A stretch of 19,965 bases of DNA from Bacteroidales bacterium. GTDB taxonomy: Bacteria; Bacteroidota; Bacteroidia; Bacteroidales; ML635J-15. The stretch lies in NCBI GenBank assembly GCA_007130555.1, contig SLSH01000183.1, forward strand, positions 1-19,965, given 5' to 3'. The notes under the pieces are model-generated. The model was not told the origin of the DNA. It saw only the letters and a list, made by a program, of their open reading frames with translations, and did not search any database. Made by a program: the position numbers and the translations under genes. This document shows positions 15,441 to 19,965 of the stretch, one piece after another; the stretch's first letter is position 1; every line of letters begins with the position of its first letter.

Positions 15441-16556
15441 ATGAAAACGACAAAATTATTTTTTAAACTGGCAATTACGGGGTTATTTTTTGCATTAATA
15501 ATTAATAATGCAGAGTCGCAAAATCGTGTTAAACTTGGGGTTATCAGCATGGATACCAAGGGATTGCAGGTTGACAATCAAACTATGACCAGCCTGGTTC
15601 ATTTGGAGCTTGAAAAGGCAAATGTTTATGAGGTGTTAGACAGATATGATGTTGCAAATTTGGTTAGAAAAGAGGGAATTGATGTTAATGATTGTTTTGG
15701 AAAAACTTGTCTTGTTAAAATCGGCAAATTACTAGAAGCGGATAAAATGTTGTCGGGAAGTGTAGAGAAATTCGGGGATAAAATTATATTTATTTTCAGA
15801 TTAATTGATGTAAAATCAAACAGAATTGAAAAAACCGATGTTATGGAGTTTATTGACCAGCAAGATCAATTGCAGATAATGGTGCGAATGTGTATTAATA
15901 ATATAATAGGTGTTGAGAACGATAAGTTTCTTCTGGATTTACTGGTTAATTACGACCAGCCGATAACCACTTCGCGGACAACACTAAGTCTTAACGGACC
16001 ACGGGTAGGATTTACTTATGCTTTCGGAGATGTGGCAGAACGAATGACGGCTCCAAAATCAGAAGGAGGACTTGATATGTATCCGGTAAGTAATATTATC
16101 GGTTATCAATATGAAAAACAATTTTTGAGCTCAGGAGATTTTCAGGCACTTTTTGAAGTTCTGCCTACAGTAAGCGGACTAGAATCGGGGATGTTTATTC
16201 CCTCGTTAACTACAATGCTGGGATTTAGATTTAATAAGTCCGGTATTGAATTCGGATTAGGACCTGTATTTAGAGTTTCGAAATTGGCTTATGGAAAATA
16301 TATTGACGAAAAATGGGTTTTAAGCACTGAAATACCGGCAGAAGAAAGAAAAGATCATGTTTTTGTTAAACAAATCGACAGAAGAGGAAATTATCACCTT
16401 ACAACAGGAATGATATTTGCCGCAGGTAAAACTTTCAGGTCGGGATATCTTAATATGCCCGTAAATATTTATGCTTCGCCTCAAAAAAACGGTACAATAG
16501 TGGGTATTATAGTTGGATTTAATGTTGCAAACAGACCAAAACTTGATAGAAATTAA
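15441..16556 (+). CDS. Exported CsgG/TolB-N-like protein with probable outer-membrane C-terminal half
   Basis: 371 residues from ATG 15441. A signal peptide covers 1-26 (MKTTKLFFKLAITGLFFALI, cleavage near AESQ). Residues 29-135 have the fold pattern of CsgG/TolB-N/FlgO-type domains: KLGVISMDTKGL, helix TMTSLVHLELEKA, NVYEVLDRYDVANLV, then the pair Cys85/Cys90 in DCFGKTCLVKIGKLLEADKM and a strand LSGSVEKFGDKIIFIFRLIDV. Residues about 180-371 alternate short amphipathic strands (GPRVGFTYAFG, NIIGYQYEKQF, LTTMLGFRFNKSGIEFGLGP, GTIVGIIVGFNVANR), suggesting an outer-membrane barrel or a porin-like sheet. Family knowledge: CsgG-type domains act in outer-membrane secretion or envelope assembly. The precise role is unknown. 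It is monocistronic, divergent from the HTH regulator, and ends at a strong bidirectional terminator. Confidence 0.75.
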   Translation: MKTTKLFFKLAITGLFFALIINNAESQNRVKLGVISMDTKGLQVDNQTMTSLVHLELEKANVYEVLDRYDVANLVRKEGIDVNDCFGKTCLVKIGKLLEADKMLSGSVEKFGDKIIFIFRLIDVKSNRIEKTDVMEFIDQQDQLQIMVRMCINNIIGVENDKFLLDLLVNYDQPITTSRTTLSLNGPRVGFTYAFGDVAERMTAPKSEGGLDMYPVSNIIGYQYEKQFLSSGDFQALFEVLPTVSGLESGMFIPSLTTMLGFRFNKSGIEFGLGPVFRVSKLAYGKYIDEKWVLSTEIPAEERKDHVFVKQIDRRGNYHLTTGMIFAAGKTFRSGYLNMPVNIYASPQKNGTIVGIIVGFNVANRPKLDRN

Positions 16557-16588
16557 GACCAATAGCAAATTAATGCTGTTTAACTAAA

Positions 16589-16619
16589 AAGGGGAATTAT
16601 CATAATTCCTCTTTTTTTT
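16589..16619. terminator. Bidirectional rho-independent terminator
   Basis: GGAATTAT (16593-16600) and ATAATTCC (16602-16609) form an 8-bp stem, extended by a G-T and a G-C pair to about 10 bp. A run of T at 16612-16619 lies on the + side, and five A at 16586-16590 give a T run on the - strand. It sits in the 67-base gap between convergent genes and should terminate both. Confidence 0.85.
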
Positions 16620-16623
16620 GGTT

Positions 16624-19059
16624 TTATTCCTCAAAATCAAATTCCATGATTTCAGGGCGTTTTTCTTCTTTTTTTCTGATACCGAAATTGTATCGAATGT
16701 TTACTCCAAAACGTCTGTTATCAGTATATCTGTCTCCGTAGGTATATATTGAACCTTGATTTAACGTAAATTCGGTAACCATAGTTCTGAATACATCCCT
16801 GGCACTTAATGTAACGGTTAATTTTTTATTTAAAAAAGTTTGTGTCAGACCAAAATTCAGTTGTCCGAAAGTTTTTAATTCGTAAAAATTAAATTGTCCG
16901 TTTGTCATCATAAAACCGCTCATTACTAATCTTGTTTCTTTAAACAATCTTAAAGAATGAAAGGTAAAAAATCTCCAGCTTCCTCTTTTATAACTTAAAG
17001 TCTGGTTTTCATATACGCCGTCATATTCGTTGTAATTATACATTGAGCCGACTGCAAAAAAATATTTTTTACCCGGAGGTATCCCTAATATCAGTCTGAA
17101 GTATGTTTCTCTGTTTTTTCCTAAATTATCGAAAGTTCTTACGGCAACGTGTTCCTGATTTTCGTGCTGATATAGTACGCTTGAAAAAATATCGTCGGTA
17201 TAATTTCTGCCTATTGCAAACAGTGGAGTATCATCAAAACTTATATTAATTTCGATATTATCGGTAAATTGAGGTTTTAATGCAGGATTCCCTGATTCGT
17301 AAAGAAATTGGTCAACATATCTTATATAAGGATTTAAGTTTTGATAACCGGGACGATTTATGGTTTTGCGGTAAATTGCAAAACTTTTTAATTCAATATC
17401 GGCAATTTTAAAAAGAGAACGGCTTAAATAAACATAAGGGAACAGGTCTGCTCTGTTTATGGTAAAATTTGTATTTACGGGGATTGTCTGATTTCCTTCC
17501 ATATATGTATGTTCCATTCTGACACCTCCGATTAACATAAAATTTTCTCCCAAAGGTTTTGCAGCCTGAATATAAGCAGCGTTTATATTTTCCTGATAAT
17601 TAAAAGCATTGGTTTTAAGGGAATCCATTAGTCTTTCGGTATTGTTATAATTGATAAAATAGTCGGCACTGCTGTTATAATCCTGATATGAAGTTTTGAT
17701 TCCTGTTTCAAGTTTTATTTCATAAGGTAAATGATAAGTCAGGTCGGATTGTGCAATTAAAAAATGTCGTTTTTGAATATTGTTACCGTCTCTGAGGATT
17801 GAAACAAAATCCGGATATATATAATCAGAATAATAATCTTGTATGGTATTGCTTGAATTATAGCTATAGCTGAATTTTGTATCCCATTCAGAGCCTAAGG
17901 TATCAAGTTTAAATACAATTCCTGCGTCTTGTTGTACACTTAAAAAATCCGAATTATTATAAGTTATGTTATTTATTTCAAAAAGTTTTACAGCATCACC
18001 GGTTTCTATGATATTTGTGTTTTCGCTGTCGGAGTTACGATAGTTCAGATTTATTCTTCCGTCATAACTGACATTAAGATTTTTGCGAATATCATAATTT
18101 ATTCCGTATCCCGTAAAAAACTGATTGCTTTTATTTTTACTGACAGCTTCCTGACTAAGTGAATTTTCATGTTTCAGATAACGAACAGAATTCATATTGT
18201 CTACTCTAGCATTATGATTATAATTAACATTAAGATAAGTAGTGCTGTTATCACTGCTGTTATTAAAGCTGAAACCTATGTGACGATTTCCCAGAACTCC
18301 TTGATTCATGCCTGCTCTTACAGAACCAAAACGTCCGATTTTTACGCCCTTTTTAAGTATAATATTTACTATTCCGCCTGTACTTGCGGCATCGTATTTT
18401 GTTGAAGGAGTTCTCATAACTTCTATTCTTTCTATACTTTCCGGAGGCAAACTTCTTAGTATTGTTGCAATGTCCTCATTGCTCATTTTTTGCTCTCTGT
18501 CATTAATATAAACTGTTGCGGGAGTAACACCGGACAGATAAATATTCCCATCCTGGTCAACATACAATCCGGGAGTGCTTTCAAGTACCTCCAGAGTATT
18601 TGTACTGATGTCCGATATCGGTTCAGGGTCAATTATCATTTTATCATATTCATACCTGATAAGAGGTCTTGCAGCAGATATTGTAACTTCGTCTAGCGAA
18701 AATGCACTTCCTTTTAATTCGAATTCAAAATCACGGGTACTGGATTTAATATTAATTGTTTTTTCGAGGGATTCAAAACCAATATAACTGATGTTAGTGA
18801 TATATATGCCGTTTTTTATTTTATTAAATTCTGCTATGCCTGATTGATTTGTAGTGGAATAATTTATTGTTGAATCCGTTAGATTTGTTAAACTGACGGT
18901 TGCTCCCATAAGAGGTTTTTTTTCTGTATCTTTTACGGTAATTTTTATCGTTTGTCCGATAGATAAATTCAAAATCAGAAGTCCAGAAAGAAGACAGATT
19001 TTTTTTGGAGTTATCCAAATTAAGATTAATTTAAGAATTTCATTAAAAAGAAATATCAT
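16624..19059 (-). CDS. TonB-dependent-receptor-like outer-membrane beta-barrel protein (OMP_b-brl_3 type)
   Basis: 811 residues. A long, hydrophobic signal sequence covers 1-36 (ending LNLSIGQ). A carboxypeptidase regulatory-like domain follows at about 37-116 (ITVKDTEKKPLMGATVSLTN, ending in the phrase SYIGFESL). The plug domain is about 125-240, with LEVLESTPGLYVDQDGNIYL, VYINDREQ, LRSLPPESIERIEVMRTPS and GGIVNIILKKG. The rest (245-790) is a many-stranded barrel with alternating aromatic ends. The tail (791-811) is charged, RKKEEKRPEIMEFDFEE, and extends past the usual terminal barrel strand. This matches the Bacteroidota outer-membrane beta-barrel family with an N-terminal CarboxypepD_reg domain. 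No SusD partner is adjacent, so it is not a classical polysaccharide-uptake pair. The ligand is unknown. ATG 19059 is the only ATG before the signal peptide. Confidence 0.9.
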   Translation of the reverse strand: MIFLFNEILKLILIWITPKKICLLSGLLILNLSIGQTIKITVKDTEKKPLMGATVSLTNLTDSTINYSTTNQSGIAEFNKIKNGIYITNISYIGFESLEKTINIKSSTRDFEFELKGSAFSLDEVTISAARPLIRYEYDKMIIDPEPISDISTNTLEVLESTPGLYVDQDGNIYLSGVTPATVYINDREQKMSNEDIATILRSLPPESIERIEVMRTPSTKYDAASTGGIVNIILKKGVKIGRFGSVRAGMNQGVLGNRHIGFSFNNSSDNSTTYLNVNYNHNARVDNMNSVRYLKHENSLSQEAVSKNKSNQFFTGYGINYDIRKNLNVSYDGRINLNYRNSDSENTNIIETGDAVKLFEINNITYNNSDFLSVQQDAGIVFKLDTLGSEWDTKFSYSYNSSNTIQDYYSDYIYPDFVSILRDGNNIQKRHFLIAQSDLTYHLPYEIKLETGIKTSYQDYNSSADYFINYNNTERLMDSLKTNAFNYQENINAAYIQAAKPLGENFMLIGGVRMEHTYMEGNQTIPVNTNFTINRADLFPYVYLSRSLFKIADIELKSFAIYRKTINRPGYQNLNPYIRYVDQFLYESGNPALKPQFTDNIEINISFDDTPLFAIGRNYTDDIFSSVLYQHENQEHVAVRTFDNLGKNRETYFRLILGIPPGKKYFFAVGSMYNYNEYDGVYENQTLSYKRGSWRFFTFHSLRLFKETRLVMSGFMMTNGQFNFYELKTFGQLNFGLTQTFLNKKLTVTLSARDVFRTMVTEFTLNQGSIYTYGDRYTDNRRFGVNIRYNFGIRKKEEKRPEIMEFDFEE

Positions 19060-19079
19060 ACAAACGGAAAATTTGGATG

Positions 19080-19087
19080 CAAAAATA
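19080..19087 (-). promoter_or_regulatory. Candidate -7 box for the outer-membrane barrel gene
   Basis: On the - strand this reads TATTTTTG, a perfect TAnnTTTG, 21 bases upstream of the ATG at 19059. No -33 TTTG is at the expected distance, so confidence is modest. Confidence 0.35.
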
Positions 19088-19162
19088 ATAAATTTAAAGC
19101 AGTATTGCTTAAGTTACAAATTATTATCTTAGATTTTTGGTATTATAGTAATTTATTGAAAA

Positions 19163-19876
19163 TTAATTTACACCAAGACCTACAGTTGAACGTACGCAAC
19201 GAACTGAAAATCCGTGTTTTTTTGGTCTTGGATGTTTTTGAACTTTTTCGTCGTTATAACTAAGTGCGACCATCCAAGGAACTTTATTTATATCAAGAGA
19301 ACTAGTCCACCAAACTCCGAGACTTCCGAGATGTCTGAATTCTGCTTCGACATTTCTAAATCCGCCGGGCAATGCAGTAAATTTGCTGGTATTTGTTGCA
19401 CCTGCGTTAGGATTTATCCATCTGGGATGTTTATCAGGAACTTTAGCTACGGCTTTAAGATATCCGCCCGCGATATTTGTCCCTTTGTATTCATTTGCCA
19501 GGATAATCCAGTCGTTAGTAGTAGGAATATGCCAACCGGGAGGACAGATTCCTCTTTCATCGTTTATCGCATACCAATTATATAACTTACCGTAAATAAC
19601 TCCGTTTGTATCGTTATAGTAACACCATGCTCCTGTTGTAAGATTTTTCCATTCGGTTTCATCCTGAACCTGAGGAATAGCATCTCCGTTATTATATTGA
19701 GAAATAATTAAATTCTCTTTCATCCATTCTTGTGAATTTATTTCTACAGTTTCATATTTGTTACCTTGCTTATCTGTAACATTTCCGATAACGGGTCCCC
19801 CGTCATCTTTTTTACAAGAGACAAATAAAACAGTGAAACTTAATATTAACACTAAAAATTTATTATTTTTTAACAT
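19163..19876 (-). CDS. FISUMP-domain lipoprotein (short form)
   Basis: A 237-residue lipoprotein. The lipobox is LFVSC with Cys21 as the acylated residue, directly followed by KKDDGG, a charged stretch like the surface-export signals of Bacteroidota lipoproteins. The FISUMP domain fills almost everything else (about 30-230): VTDKQGNKYETVEINSQEWM, GAWCYYNDT, IYGKLYNWYAIND, CPPGWHIPTTNDW, GTNIAGG, ALPGGFR, GVWWTSS and HGFSVRCVRS. It has no FN3-like or sorting-like domain, so it is the minimal member of the three FISUMP genes here. It is more divergent from the two tandem genes than they are from each other, since it lacks their YNWVAAT and NEGSKLAG phrases. The next gene downstream is the barrel protein (103 bases away, same strand); a joint operon is possible, but that gene has its own -7 box. 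Confidence 0.9.
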   Translation of the reverse strand: MLKNNKFLVLILSFTVLFVSCKKDDGGPVIGNVTDKQGNKYETVEINSQEWMKENLIISQYNNGDAIPQVQDETEWKNLTTGAWCYYNDTNGVIYGKLYNWYAINDERGICPPGWHIPTTNDWIILANEYKGTNIAGGYLKAVAKVPDKHPRWINPNAGATNTSKFTALPGGFRNVEAEFRHLGSLGVWWTSSLDINKVPWMVALSYNDEKVQKHPRPKKHGFSVRCVRSTVGLGVN

Positions 19877-19913
19877 AGCCGATTAAATTTTAATTTATAA
19901 AAAATTTACTTAG

Positions 19914-19926
19914 TTGTTAATAACAA
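19914..19926. repeat. Small palindrome upstream of the third FISUMP gene
   Basis: TTGTTAATAACAA is a perfect 6-bp inverted repeat around one central base, 38 bases upstream of the ATG at 19876 on the - strand. It could be an operator, but given the AT-rich context it may be accidental. Confidence 0.25.
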
Positions 19927-19965
19927 TTTTAATTTTGGTCATAAAAATATTAATAAGACAAAAAT

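Noticed and set aside
19214..19585. Open frame of 123 codons on the + strand opposite the third FISUMP gene
   Set aside because: The FISUMP frame is unmistakable on the - strand; the opposite frame has no recognisable domain or promoter.

Overview
The window looks like chromosomal DNA from an AT-rich member of the Bacteroidota, probably a Bacteroidales or Marinilabiliales-type bacterium. This is inferred from gene content, not from a marker gene. Four things support it: a secreted peptidase ending in a type IX secretion (T9SS) sorting domain, three FISUMP-domain surface proteins, a TonB-receptor-like barrel of the OMP_b-brl_3 type, and Bacteroidota-style promoters (TTTG, 19 bases, TAnnTTTG) with little or no Shine-Dalgarno signal.

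Left part (1-4370, + strand). A major facilitator transporter with a large insertion near its C-terminus is followed by a palindromic MITE-like element and a clear rho-independent terminator. Next come a TraB/GumN-family secreted protein, a degenerate copy of a second interspersed repeat, and an RtcB RNA ligase. The RtcB gene ends 9 bases before a convergent gene.

Middle part (4380-11489). Four genes lie on the - strand: a 1177-residue secreted thermolysin-family (M4) peptidase with PKD, CUB and sorting domains; a small exported protein of unknown function; the purine enzyme PurC; and a SAM-dependent methyltransferase. The 440-base gap upstream of the peptidase holds a full copy of the second interspersed repeat, flanked by its own inverted repeats. 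The elbB gene (a DJ-1/PfpI-like glyoxalase) is divergent from the methyltransferase.

Right part (11559-19965). This is an envelope-protein region. Two tandem FISUMP genes, a one-component DNA-binding regulator, a TonB-receptor-like barrel and a third FISUMP gene are all on the - strand. The only + strand gene is divergent from the regulator. It encodes an exported protein with a CsgG/TolB-N-like front half and a probable outer-membrane-barrel back half. The regulator/CsgG-like pair shares a 226-base intergenic region with a textbook promoter and a palindromic operator candidate. It is the best candidate for an undescribed regulated unit. The three FISUMP proteins each use a different surface-delivery arrangement.

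There is no tRNA, rRNA, CRISPR array, integrase or transposase gene visible. Apart from the short repeats the region looks like vertically inherited chromosome. Most genes are monocistronic, with their own promoters or terminators, so functional links between neighbours are weak except where noted.
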